From the NCBI RefSeq assembly GCF_024181385.1, contig NZ_CP051305.1:1426001-1490000 (forward strand): DNA of 64,000 nt. Direction: 5' to 3'. Shown piece by piece: positions 42,384-51,344 of this stretch (within the stretch, counting starts at the first letter, position 1; every line of letters begins with the position of its first letter). The notes under the pieces are model-generated. The model did no database searches and was not told the DNA's origin. It was given only the letters and a program-made list of their open reading frames with translations. Both the position numbers and the translations under genes were made by a program. The stretch comes from Treponema sp. OMZ 798. Lineage in GTDB: Bacteria > Spirochaetota > Spirochaetia > Treponematales > Treponemataceae.

Positions 42384-44408
42384 TTACTTCTCTATCAGCT
42401 TTGCCAGGTTTTCTGCCGTAAAGCCGAGGTGTTCTGCAACCTTTCCGCCGGGAGCTGAGGTGCCGAAGCGCTCTATCGAAAAATTGTCGCACTTGCAGCC
42501 TGTCCAGCCTTCCCAGCCTTGGGCAACTCCGGCTTCTGCGGTAACAACGCGGATATGTTTTTTACATCCGCCCAAAACGGAATGTTTAAAGTCCTTAGGA
42601 GAAGTTTCAAATCTTTCTTTCGACATAACCGAGACAACCCTGACCTTTTTATCCTTTACAAGACTTGCAGCCTTTACAGCCATACTTACCTCGGAACCCG
42701 TAGCGAGGACCGTTACATCGGGAGTCCTGTCAGGCTTACCCAGGGTACAGCCGCAGGCAGAAGCTTCAACATCCTTTACAATGTAGGCACCGTTTTTAAC
42801 CGACTCTCTCCAAAAAAGATCCGACTTTTCCAAGACAGGTAAATTTTGGCGGCTTAGGATGAGGCATACTGGACCGTCCTTGTGTAAGAGAGCCTCTTTC
42901 CATGCTTCTCCGGCTTCTTCCGCATCGGCCGGGCGTAAAACAAGCACATTCGGGATAGCCCTCAAGGAGGCTAAAAGCTCTATAGGCTGATGGGTGGGGC
43001 CGTCTTCGCCTACAAAGATTGAGTCATGGGTAAAAACATAGATCGAAGGAAGCTTCATCAAGGCTGCAAGACGGAGAGCCGGTCTTAAGTAATCTGCGAA
43101 GACCAAGAAGGTCGCACAAAAGGCTCTAAACCCGCCGTGAAGCTGGATTCCGTTTGTAATTGTACCCATTGCGAATTCTCTGATGCCGAAATAAAGGTAG
43201 CGGCCTAAAGGATTTTCAGGCGAAAAGGCAGAAATGCCTTCCAAGCCTACCGCATTGGGGCCTTCCAAGTCGGCAGAACCGCCTACAAGATTGGGAAGAG
43301 CCTTTGCAAACTCGTTTAAGGCCTTTTTTGAGGCGGCACGGGTCGCAATCGCCTCATCCTTTTTGAATTCGGGGAGCTTAACAGAGTTTACAATGGCTTC
43401 ATCGGCTCCGCCGTGAGCAAAGGAAAGATCCCATTCCTTTCGTTTTTCGGGATTGGCCTTTGACCAAGCCTCAAAGGTCTTGTTCCATTCGGCCTCGGCT
43501 TGGGCTAATTCCTCGTTTCTCTTTTTAAAGAAGGCATAGGCTTCTTCCGCAACATAAAAGTCTCCCTTTCCTTCGAGGCCGAGATTTTTCTTGGCTTCGG
43601 CAAGGCCGTCCTTGCCGAGAGGAGCGCCGTGGGCCTTGTTTTTACCTGCAACAGTCGGAGCACCCTGCCCTATAACCGACTTTAAGATGATAAGGGTCGG
43701 CCTTTCATCCTTCTTGGCCTCAAGAGTAAGCCGCTCAATATCTTCAAAGGAGTACATCGAGCCCCGCAATACCTGCCAGCCGTAGGCCTTGTATCTTTCC
43801 TCAATGTTTTCGGTAAAGGTGAGATCGGTAGAACCGTCAATAGTAATCTTATTTTCGTCGTAGTAAACGATGAGCTTTCCTAATTTTAGGTGGCCTGCCA
43901 AACTTGAGCTTTCGGAAGATACGCCTTCCATCAAACAGCCTTCACCGACAAGGGCATAGGTGTAGTGATCCACTATTTTGTGTTCGTTTGTGTTAAAGCG
44001 GGCGGCAAGCATTTTTTCGGCGATGGCCATACCTACTGCCGTAGAAATACCCTGACCCAAGGGGCCCGTGGTAGTTTCAACTCCGGGAGTGTCGCCGTAT
44101 TCGGGATGCCCGGGACATTTGGAACCGAGCTGCCTAAAACTCTTTATATCGTCAATAGAAACATCATAGCCTGAAATGTGCAAGGCAGAATATAAGAGCA
44201 TCGAGCCGTGACCTGCAGAAAGGACAAAGCGGTCCCTATCCTTCCAATCCGGATTTTTAGGATTGTGTTTTAATATTTTGGCATAAAGAGGCGCACCCAA
44301 CTCGGCAGCTCCCAGAGGGAGCCCCGGATGGCCGGAATTTGCCTTTTCGATTGCGTCCATCGAAAGACTTCTGATTGAAAGAGCTATAGCATCAAGTGCA
44401 TTGTTCAT
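42384..44408 (-). CDS. tkt: Transketolase
   Basis: Thiamine-diphosphate enzyme of the non-oxidative pentose phosphate pathway. The 674-residue protein shows the N-terminal SANSGHPGLPLGAAE-like region (ANSGHPGLPLGAAELGAPL), the ThDP/metal motif VGEGCLMEGVSSE followed by YDENKITIDG, and the central EDGPTHQPIELLASLR. Length is normal. GGAGG precedes the start, 19 bases after the unknown upstream gene, so they are likely co-transcribed. Confidence 0.96.
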   Translation of the reverse strand: MNNALDAIALSIRSLSMDAIEKANSGHPGLPLGAAELGAPLYAKILKHNPKNPDWKDRDRFVLSAGHGSMLLYSALHISGYDVSIDDIKSFRQLGSKCPGHPEYGDTPGVETTTGPLGQGISTAVGMAIAEKMLAARFNTNEHKIVDHYTYALVGEGCLMEGVSSESSSLAGHLKLGKLIVYYDENKITIDGSTDLTFTENIEERYKAYGWQVLRGSMYSFEDIERLTLEAKKDERPTLIILKSVIGQGAPTVAGKNKAHGAPLGKDGLAEAKKNLGLEGKGDFYVAEEAYAFFKKRNEELAQAEAEWNKTFEAWSKANPEKRKEWDLSFAHGGADEAIVNSVKLPEFKKDEAIATRAASKKALNEFAKALPNLVGGSADLEGPNAVGLEGISAFSPENPLGRYLYFGIREFAMGTITNGIQLHGGFRAFCATFLVFADYLRPALRLAALMKLPSIYVFTHDSIFVGEDGPTHQPIELLASLRAIPNVLVLRPADAEEAGEAWKEALLHKDGPVCLILSRQNLPVLEKSDLFWRESVKNGAYIVKDVEASACGCTLGKPDRTPDVTVLATGSEVSMAVKAASLVKDKKVRVVSVMSKERFETSPKDFKHSVLGGCKKHIRVVTAEAGVAQGWEGWTGCKCDNFSIERFGTSAPGGKVAEHLGFTAENLAKLIEK

Positions 44409-44427
44409 AAAAAAACCTCCAAACTTG

Positions 44428-45903
44428 TTATGTTTTTGTAAGAGCCGATAGTTTATTGATTATCTCGACTTTTACATCTGTATAGACATAAGATAAATTT
44501 TCAAGAGACATAGATATTACTTCAATAAAGTTATAATCTTCCGCTTCGATAGAAGAAACGAATTCGGTCCACTGAAAAACCTTGTCAAAAATTTGGCAAA
44601 TCATTAAGGCTGATTGACCGTCAAAGTCCGATGTTTTTAATTTACGTTCATCAAGCTCATTAAAAAATACGATAAGATTTTTATAAAAGTCTACCAAGTC
44701 TGAACGTAAATCTTTTGAACCATCGTCCTTAAAGGGATTATATAGGTTAACCCAATAATCGTAATGCATCTCCAAATAGGTTTTACACTTTGAAGATAAG
44801 GTTTTATGGTTATTCATAAATTCCGGTATGAAAAGGTCTAAAGACTCTTTTATAAAAAGTCCTTTTACCTCATCATCAAAGCGGGCCATATAATTTGAAG
44901 ATAAAAAATCCAAAACAAAGCAGTCTATAACGGCCTCTGTAACAGGCCTATTTATAGAGTTAAAAAAATTGTCCTCCTTGGTCTCGTTATAAGGATAATA
45001 AAACCAGTTAGCCGGGACGGCTATAGGTTCATCCAAGACCCAAAATTTTTCCTCGATACCGTAAGGTATAACCCCGAACACATCCTTACGCTCAAAAAAC
45101 AATTCCATAGGTGCCGAATTTTCATTAAAAAGAGCATCTTCACCCAAAAAGTAAGCAAAAGATAAGATATCCTGAGTTGTAGATTCCATAGGCAGGATTT
45201 TTAAGGAGGAGCGGACTGCCGCTTCAAATAGATCAAACCAATTTGATATATTCTCTTCTAAAAATTCATGCCGTTCTTTTAAAATTTCAAATTCCGCACC
45301 AGACCAGTCCTTGATATGCACAAAAAGACGCATAGGATAATTAAAATTACATTTATCAAAAACAGCCGAAAAGTCCCAAGCACTTACGGCAAACCGGGCT
45401 TCGGGATTAAAACTGTCATGCAAACCGGAAAAGGTCTCTACATTTTCTTCATAGTCTTCACATAAAACATTGGAAAGATCGCTTTCGGTATATAAAAAAT
45501 AGAAGGAAGAAAGTCTATCAAAACTCAAATACACCCTGCGCTTGGGAATTTCTTTTCCCTCATAAAAAAGCTTTGCCTCATGAGCATATTTATCTGCCGG
45601 TAAAAAGGGTAAAAAACGCGAGCCGGGGATAAAAATTTTCATTTCATCTTCCGTATCTGAAATTTGAACGGAAAATTTCTTGCCGGTAAAAAATCCGTGC
45701 TTGCTAATCCATACCCCGCTATCCGAATCGGGATCAGGAAAAAAATAAGCAAGCGACAAGGAAATTAAAAAGACCCCCAGATTAGAATCATCAAAATTCT
45801 TTAGACCGATAAAATTTTTAAGATCTTCAAGAGTAAAGGCTTCTCCGACATTTTTTAAAAATAGATTAATTTCAGGCAATAAGGTTTCTAATCGGTCAAA
45901 CAT
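44428..45903 (-). CDS. Conserved hypothetical protein, probably cytoplasmic
   Basis: The start is placed at ATG 45903 (MFDRLETLLPEINLFL), because earlier in-frame ATGs (45927, 45921) lie inside a promoter whose -10 box is at 45917-45912. The result is a 491-residue acidic, aromatic-rich protein without signal peptide or membrane segment. It has no motif I can name; Phe, Tyr and Asp are abundant (RVYLSFDRLSSFYFLYTE). It precedes tkt by 19 bases and so may share its regulation. It is possibly spirochete-specific. Confidence 0.65.
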   Translation of the reverse strand: MFDRLETLLPEINLFLKNVGEAFTLEDLKNFIGLKNFDDSNLGVFLISLSLAYFFPDPDSDSGVWISKHGFFTGKKFSVQISDTEDEMKIFIPGSRFLPFLPADKYAHEAKLFYEGKEIPKRRVYLSFDRLSSFYFLYTESDLSNVLCEDYEENVETFSGLHDSFNPEARFAVSAWDFSAVFDKCNFNYPMRLFVHIKDWSGAEFEILKERHEFLEENISNWFDLFEAAVRSSLKILPMESTTQDILSFAYFLGEDALFNENSAPMELFFERKDVFGVIPYGIEEKFWVLDEPIAVPANWFYYPYNETKEDNFFNSINRPVTEAVIDCFVLDFLSSNYMARFDDEVKGLFIKESLDLFIPEFMNNHKTLSSKCKTYLEMHYDYWVNLYNPFKDDGSKDLRSDLVDFYKNLIVFFNELDERKLKTSDFDGQSALMICQIFDKVFQWTEFVSSIEAEDYNFIEVISMSLENLSYVYTDVKVEIINKLSALTKT

Positions 45904-45911
45904 TGTCCGGC

Positions 45912-45940
45912 ATTTTAGCATATTCATCTTTTTTTTTCAA
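45912..45940 (-). promoter_or_regulatory. Extended -10 promoter abutting the 45903 start (leaderless type)
   Basis: On the minus strand, TTGAAA (45940-45935) and TAAAAT (45917-45912) are 17 bases apart, with TGC just before the -10 box. Eight bases separate it from the ATG at 45903. No ribosome-binding site is present. Confidence 0.55.
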
Positions 45941-45998
45941 GATCGAAGAAAAATCGTAAACTGCATCAAACTAAAAATTTAAATAAAGTTCCCTTCAC

Positions 45999-46026
45999 TT
46001 GACATTTTTTAATAATAAGTTACAAT
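45999..46026 (+). promoter_or_regulatory. Promoter abutting the hemerythrin start (leaderless type)
   Basis: A perfect TTGACA (45999-46004) and TACAAT (46021-46026) are 16 bases apart. Only six bases (AGGCTT) separate the -10 box from the ATG at 46033, so transcription should begin at the start codon itself. Confidence 0.65.
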
Positions 46027-46032
46027 AGGCTT

Positions 46033-46464
46033 ATGAGTGAGATTATAGGTTTTGAGTGGGAAGACTCATTAAGCGTAGGTTATAATACAATAGATTTACA
46101 TCATAAAAAACTTTTATCGATAATGGGACAGTTTAAAAATTTGTTTGAATTATCTCAAGAAGAATACAAGCTGAAAATCGGCAAAATAATAAAAAACTTG
46201 TCCGACTACACCTATTATCACTTTGAAGAAGAAGAAAAAGTAATGAAAGAATACGGATATCCCGGCTTAAAAGAACATGCATCCATCCATAACTCTTTTA
46301 TAAAAAAAATACAGGAAGCCATTATACCCATGGCATCAGGCAATATTGAAACCGGCCTTCAATTCTATGACTTTTTAGGCAAATGGCTGGTAGATCACAT
46401 CGCCGGAGCCGACCATGAGTGGGCCGAATACATTCATACAAATCACCCCGAAGCCCAATTTTAG
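46033..46464 (+). CDS. Bacteriohemerythrin
   Basis: A 143-residue single-domain hemerythrin that binds O2 at a di-iron centre, likely for oxygen sensing, delivery or detoxification in this anaerobe. All iron ligands are visible: His23/24 in DLHHKKL, His63 and Glu67 in YYHFEEEEKVM, His82 and His86 in EHASIHNSF, and His122 and Asp127 in VDHIAGADHEW. The sequence begins with FEWEDSLSVGYNTID, so the ATG at 46033 is the natural start even though no ribosome-binding site precedes it. It is a single-gene unit; the 170 bases that follow hold no clear gene or terminator. Confidence 0.93.
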   Translation: MSEIIGFEWEDSLSVGYNTIDLHHKKLLSIMGQFKNLFELSQEEYKLKIGKIIKNLSDYTYYHFEEEEKVMKEYGYPGLKEHASIHNSFIKKIQEAIIPMASGNIETGLQFYDFLGKWLVDHIAGADHEWAEYIHTNHPEAQF

Positions 46465-46634
46465 TGTTTAAGTTTAATATCACGTAGAATATTAGATGAT
46501 TTAACCAAGCAGCTTGCGGCAAAAATTAAAATCCTTATTTAAAATAAAAATTTTACTATCTATATATAAAAAACCTCTACAATAATTATGAGAGGCGGAA
46601 TAAAAATTACCGCTCTTTATGGAGGTATTATTTT

Positions 46635-47489
46635 ATGAAACAATTATTTAAAGTCACACTCCGAAATGACTACGCATTTAAACGTGTATTCGGAACTGAA
46701 GAACACAAAGATATCCTGCAAGATTTGCTGGAGTGTAATAATATTTTTAACTAATTGAAAAATTTTTATTTAAATGTTATTATTATATTGAAAATAATAA
46801 AGTTTAAACTATGAATTATAATAAGGGGTTTCCAAAGGGGACTCCCTTTGGCAGACGGGGACAACCAGCCTTGCTTCGAGGTAAAGATAGGAGGGGTTAT
46901 AGGGGAGGAAAGTACAGCCAGCGTAGCTTCAAGGCAAACCTGTTCTGTCGGGTTGTCTTTCCTCCCCTATAGCTGCTGTATTACAATTAACTTGATAGGA
47001 GAAGGCTTTAATAAAAATAAGCGTATTCACAATAAATATCGAGTTTTAGAAACAGTTGCACTGGAAGAGCTCTCTCCAAAACTTGAGATTCATATATTAA
47101 ATCTTGAAAAAGCAAAATTGTTCAATGTATTTGACGATAAAGAAAATAAGGCTTTAGTAAACCGGTTAAAGTTTATTGAAACCGATGATAGGGAGGTAAG
47201 AAGAATGTTAGCTGAAAATTCACAAATGATGAGAAAGGCAAATGCAGCGATTGAAGTTATAGAAATGAGCCCAAAAGAAAAATGGTTATATGACTCAAGA
47301 ATGAAATATGAACACGACAAGGCCTCATATAGAAATGAAGGTTATCAAGAGGGAATTGAGCAGGGTTTTGCAGATGGGATACACCAAAAAGCTGTTGAAA
47401 CGGCAAATAGCCTTATAGAGATAGGACTTTCTATTGAAAATATTTCAAAAGCCACAGGCTTAAACTATGCAGAGATAGAAAAACTTTAA
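46635..47489 (+). pseudogene. Rpn/PDDEXK_2-family putative transposase, core replaced by a palindromic element
   Basis: The intact start has GGAGG upstream and reads VTLRNDYAFKRVFGTEEHKD then ILQDLLEC, a typical family N-terminus, but stops after 39 codons at 46754. From about 46996 the family C-terminus appears (GFNKNKRIHNKYRVLE, then ELSPKLEIHILNLEKAKLF) and runs to 47489, ending in GLNYAEIEKL. The intervening catalytic core, which by family length should be roughly 90 residues, is missing. In its place are about 240 bases with the palindromic repeat at 46825. A continuous frame runs through the element into the C-terminal part from 46848, but this is a chance fusion, not a gene. Confidence 0.82.
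46825..46973. repeat. Palindromic repeat element inside the second Rpn pseudogene
   Basis: GGGGTT is followed by the 8-bp stem CCAAAGGG/CCCTTTGG with loop GACT (46832-46851), then CAG. A second, larger palindrome has a perfect 15-bp stem TATAGGGGAGGAAAG (46898-46912) and CTTTCCTCCCCTATA (46957-46971), extendable inward by six pairs past a bulge. Two imperfect 22-base direct repeats (46865-46886 and 46918-46939, both beginning CCAGC) lie within and beside it. The GGGGTT-hairpin-CAG layout matches the element at 5109. Confidence 0.65.
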
Positions 47490-47625
47490 ATCAGTTATTA
47501 ATTTGATAGCGGATGATGTTCACTGTGCATTAATCTCTGTGTGTAATGCTACTTGAAATTTAGTAAATATTAGGATATACTAAATGACATTGAATTTTGA
47601 ATCTCCCCATTTGCAAGGAAAGTAA

Positions 47626-49311
47626 ATGCTTGAAAATATATCGGTAAAAAACATAGCTCTAATAGACAGCCTCTTTGTAGAATTTGAAAACGGCTTAAAC
47701 GTTTTAAGCGGTGAAACGGGTGCGGGAAAGTCGATATTGATAGGCTCTTTGACCCTTTTGCTTGGAGGAAAAACAACTACAGACCTTATCCGCTCAGGTA
47801 CCGATGAGGCCGTCGTATCGGGAAGTTTTTTTATCGGGAGTGAACACAGCGAGGCCTTAAAGTGGCTTGGCGAACACGGAATCGAACCCGAAGACAACCG
47901 AATTCTTATACGCAGAAATTTAAAGCAAAACGGCCGATCCAATGCTTGGATACAGAGCACGCCGGTAACAAGGAATGAACTTGAGGAGTTTACCTCTCTT
48001 TTAGTCGATATACACGGCCAGCATGACCACCAATCTCTTTTTAAAATTGCAGAACACCGTCGTTTTTTGGACAGCTTTGCAGGCATAAACAATGAAGTTA
48101 AAATGTTCACCTCTCTTTATGCTGAACTTGCCGAAAAAAGAACGGAACTGGAAGGCTTAAACCTTTCCGAAAAAGAACTGGCCGAAAAACAGGAACTTTT
48201 GCAGTTTGCCATCGATGAAATAAACAAGGCAAAGCTAAAGGAAGATGAAAAGGAAGAGCTGGAAGCGGAAGAAAAAAAATTAAGCCAATTTGAAAAACTT
48301 TTTGAAGCCTTAAACACGGCATCTCAGCTTTTTTCCGATGAGGCGGGCATCATCAGTCTTACAAAAAAAGCCTTACACCATCTTGAAGCCGCAAAAAATT
48401 GCGATGAAGGACTTGAAGACCTTTCAAAAAGACTGGAAACAAGCTATTATGAGCTGGACGATATAAGCTCTTCTATAGATTCCTATCTTTCAAATCAAAC
48501 CTTTAATCCTGAAAGGGTTGAACAAGTACAAGAAAGGCTTTCTTTAATATATAAGCTTACAAAAAAATACGGGGCAACGATAAAAGACGTTTTAAACTAT
48601 GCCCAAAGTGCAGAAGAACAGCTTGAGGGGCTTACCAAACGGGAAGCCGGAAAGGCCGAACTTGAAAACGCTATAGGCATTTTGGAGTCAAAACTTTTAA
48701 AGCTTGGAAGAAACCTATCCGAAAAACGAAAAGCAGCATCTTCTAAACTTCAAAAGGATGTTGAAGAAGTGCTTTCCAATTTAGGAATGCCAAAAACAAA
48801 GTTTCAGGTGAGGGTAGATACAAGGCTCCCTCAAGGGAACAGACTCTCGGCAAATCCTTACGGTTTTGACGATATAGAATTCATGATAAGCCCCAATGCA
48901 GGTGAACCCTTGCGTCCTCTTGCAAAGATTGCATCGGGAGGAGAGCTTTCCCGCGTTATGTTGGCCTTAAAAACCGTTTTATCCGCAGGGGATGAAGCGG
49001 ATACCTTAATATTCGATGAAATCGATACGGGTATCGGCGGAGAAGTTGCAGTAAATGTAGCTTCCCACATGAAAAAGTTGTCGAAAAAAAAGCAAATTCT
49101 TTGTATTACGCACCTTGCAGTAATCGCTTCTCATGCCGATAATCATATTAAGATAGAAAAAAATACGATAGGGCAGACTACCAAAACCTCGGCAGCAGCC
49201 GTTTCAGGCAAGGCAAGGCTTGAAGAAATAGCAAGAATGCTGGCGGGAGACGAATTAAGTGAAGCATCTCTCAGACATGCTGAAGAGCTTCTTTTAAAAT
49301 ATGTCCGATAG
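47626..49311 (+). CDS. recN: DNA repair protein RecN
   Basis: An SMC-like ATPase for double-strand-break repair. The 561-residue protein has the N-terminal Walker A LSGETGAGKSILIGSL, a long central coiled coil, and the C-terminal signature IASGGELSRVMLALK with Walker B DTLIFDEIDTGIGG. Length is normal. The ribosome-binding site is a modest AAGGAAAG. It heads a run of five plus-strand genes with short gaps or overlaps. Confidence 0.96.
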   Translation: MLENISVKNIALIDSLFVEFENGLNVLSGETGAGKSILIGSLTLLLGGKTTTDLIRSGTDEAVVSGSFFIGSEHSEALKWLGEHGIEPEDNRILIRRNLKQNGRSNAWIQSTPVTRNELEEFTSLLVDIHGQHDHQSLFKIAEHRRFLDSFAGINNEVKMFTSLYAELAEKRTELEGLNLSEKELAEKQELLQFAIDEINKAKLKEDEKEELEAEEKKLSQFEKLFEALNTASQLFSDEAGIISLTKKALHHLEAAKNCDEGLEDLSKRLETSYYELDDISSSIDSYLSNQTFNPERVEQVQERLSLIYKLTKKYGATIKDVLNYAQSAEEQLEGLTKREAGKAELENAIGILESKLLKLGRNLSEKRKAASSKLQKDVEEVLSNLGMPKTKFQVRVDTRLPQGNRLSANPYGFDDIEFMISPNAGEPLRPLAKIASGGELSRVMLALKTVLSAGDEADTLIFDEIDTGIGGEVAVNVASHMKKLSKKKQILCITHLAVIASHADNHIKIEKNTIGQTTKTSAAAVSGKARLEEIARMLAGDELSEASLRHAEELLLKYVR

Positions 49312-49322
49312 AGGAGATTGTT

Positions 49323-50132
49323 GTGGAAGGGGAAAAAAGCGGAAACAGGGAACTGTATACAAAACGGGTTTATGAATATGAGCAGGTAATAAACCAAGTT
49401 TTAAAGCATGAACAAAATATTCTTTCGCTTATAAAAAAAGACACCTTCGGCGCCGCCTATAAAAGGCTTGTACTTGCCGACGAGATGATCTACTTGGCAA
49501 CCCTTTATCTGGCCAAATTCAGACTCTCTGTAGCCCTCCTTGGAGGAAAAAACGAAAACATTCTAAATGAGGCACGAAAGACCCTATATAAGCCCATAAT
49601 CTATCTTGAAGAAATTGTAACCGACCTCATAGATGCTCCTTTTTCGGAATATGAAGAAGGGGTTGCTCAGATTTCAAAAATTACCGAAAAACAAAGATAC
49701 TATCTTATACGAAAGCTCGGCCTGGTGATAAACTTGGTAATAGACGCTTATGGAGAAAATACAAAATGGCGCTGGTCTTTTATAGATATAGAAGCCCGTT
49801 TTGCAGTAGTAGCCAAAAACATCATGGACCTAAAGGAAATAAGCAAAACCGGATTAAACCCTCTTGCGGAAGATTATGACACCGTCATCTATCATCTCCG
49901 CCTTGTAAAAAAGCTTTTTACAAAGGCAGCCGACAAATACCGCGAAAAATACGAAATCGTTACAAACAACATAAGCGACTTCCGCACTGCAATCCTTTTT
50001 TTGGAAGGCTTAAGAAGGGTGCACATGGTTTTAAATGAGCACAGGGAAGTTGAAGAAATCAAACGTAAAATCGAAATCTGGAAAGACAAGATGGAAAAGG
50101 ATCTAAAGCAAAAGGATAAACCTAAAAAATGA
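49323..50132 (+). CDS. Conserved hypothetical helical protein
   Basis: A 269-residue, charged, largely helical protein without membrane segment. The start is GTG 49323, with GAGGAG a few bases upstream and 11 bases after recN. Segments such as QVLKHEQNILSLIKKD and LVLADEMIYLATLYLAKF suggest a helical bundle. No family is recognised. The stop overlaps the start of the HD-hydrolase gene by four bases, so the two proteins are probably made together and may interact. Confidence 0.65.
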   Translation: MEGEKSGNRELYTKRVYEYEQVINQVLKHEQNILSLIKKDTFGAAYKRLVLADEMIYLATLYLAKFRLSVALLGGKNENILNEARKTLYKPIIYLEEIVTDLIDAPFSEYEEGVAQISKITEKQRYYLIRKLGLVINLVIDAYGENTKWRWSFIDIEARFAVVAKNIMDLKEISKTGLNPLAEDYDTVIYHLRLVKKLFTKAADKYREKYEIVTNNISDFRTAILFLEGLRRVHMVLNEHREVEEIKRKIEIWKDKMEKDLKQKDKPKK

Positions 50133-51325
50133 TTTTTACGACAAAAACCGTTTTAAAATTATTCGAAGCTTTCTCTATCCAGCGCTGGAACGATCTTATC
50201 CGGCCCTTTGAAATAGTCGAAATGGACAAAACGGCCGAAAAAACCTTTTTAGCCTACATAATCGGCAAATACGAAGAAAAAAAAGGAAAAACAATCGATT
50301 GGGATAGGATAATCGACGGTTCCGTATTCGATATTTTAAGAAAGATAGCCCTTTGCGACATCAAGGCTCCGGTACAAAGAAGGATCCGAAAAGAATATCC
50401 TGAAGAGTATAAAAAAATTAACGAGTGGATCTTCGAAAAGTATAATAACCTTTTTCCTGACGGGGAATTTAAGAGTAAATTTCATTCCTATCTTTTTGAT
50501 GAACCCGATAAAGATGACATAACGTGGAAGGTTTCACGGGCAGCTCATAAGTATTCTACGATAAGAGAATTCGAAATGCTAAAACCGGTAAACGAAGCTT
50601 TCCGTCTAACCGAAATAGACGGCTTTTTAAAGGAAGAAATATGCGAATTTATGGATTTGACGGGCATTCAGCTCTTACTTGCAAACCAAAATCCTCATAA
50701 ACTTATAACCGAAATAGAAAAGCTTAGATTTCAAGTCAGATGGAATCAAACGCCGCGAGTTCCCCCGACAACAGTGCTGGGCCACTCCTTCTATGTTGCC
50801 GCCCTAACCCTCTTAATGTGTTACGACTTAAACATAAACAAGGAAAGAAGATACAACAACTTCTTTTCAGCCCTTTTTCATGATCTTCCTGAAGCGGTTA
50901 CAAGGGATATTATTTCGCCTGTAAAACAGGCAACAGACCATCTCCCTGCCGTCGTAAAAGAAATCGAAGAGCGCATAGTCAAGGATGAGCTTTTACCCTT
51001 GATGGACGAATCTTTTATAGACGAGGTTCTATATTATATATCCGATGAATTTGAAAATAGGGTTATTGTAGACAAACAGGTAAAAATTGTAAATTTTGAA
51101 GAATTATCTCAAAAATATGCCGATAAGAAATTTAAGGCTGTTGATGGGAGATTGGTAAGAGTTGCCGACCAGATCGCAGCCTTTGTTGAAGCTGAAAGCT
51201 CAATAAAATATGGAATTACCTCCAAGCATTTGGAAGAAGGCCGTAAAAACATACTGGGGGCTTACCCCGTAGGAACAAAGATAAATAATTTAAGCACGGA
51301 TGTGTTTTTTAACGCATACCGTTAA
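50129..51325 (+). CDS. HD-domain phosphohydrolase (HD_3/YfbR-like)
   Basis: A 398-residue protein whose second half carries an HD domain: the first His in LGHSFYVAALTLL, the His-Asp pair in SALFHDLPEAVTRDI and a later Asp in RVADQIAAFVEAE. This is the metal-dependent nucleotide phosphohydrolase arrangement seen in 5'-deoxynucleotidase YfbR and relatives; the substrate is unknown. The N-terminal about 200 residues are helical and unassigned. It overlaps the upstream gene by four bases and lies 19 bases before the cNMP-fold gene. Confidence 0.78.
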   Translation: MIFTTKTVLKLFEAFSIQRWNDLIRPFEIVEMDKTAEKTFLAYIIGKYEEKKGKTIDWDRIIDGSVFDILRKIALCDIKAPVQRRIRKEYPEEYKKINEWIFEKYNNLFPDGEFKSKFHSYLFDEPDKDDITWKVSRAAHKYSTIREFEMLKPVNEAFRLTEIDGFLKEEICEFMDLTGIQLLLANQNPHKLITEIEKLRFQVRWNQTPRVPPTTVLGHSFYVAALTLLMCYDLNINKERRYNNFFSALFHDLPEAVTRDIISPVKQATDHLPAVVKEIEERIVKDELLPLMDESFIDEVLYYISDEFENRVIVDKQVKIVNFEELSQKYADKKFKAVDGRLVRVADQIAAFVEAESSIKYGITSKHLEEGRKNILGAYPVGTKINNLSTDVFFNAYR

Positions 51326-51344
51326 TGGGAGATAGGGAGTAGAT

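Noticed and set aside
46848..47489. Continuous 213-codon ORF that could be annotated as a gene
   Set aside because: Its first 45 or so codons are the palindromic element; only the rest is Rpn C-terminus. It is a chance fusion within a pseudogene.
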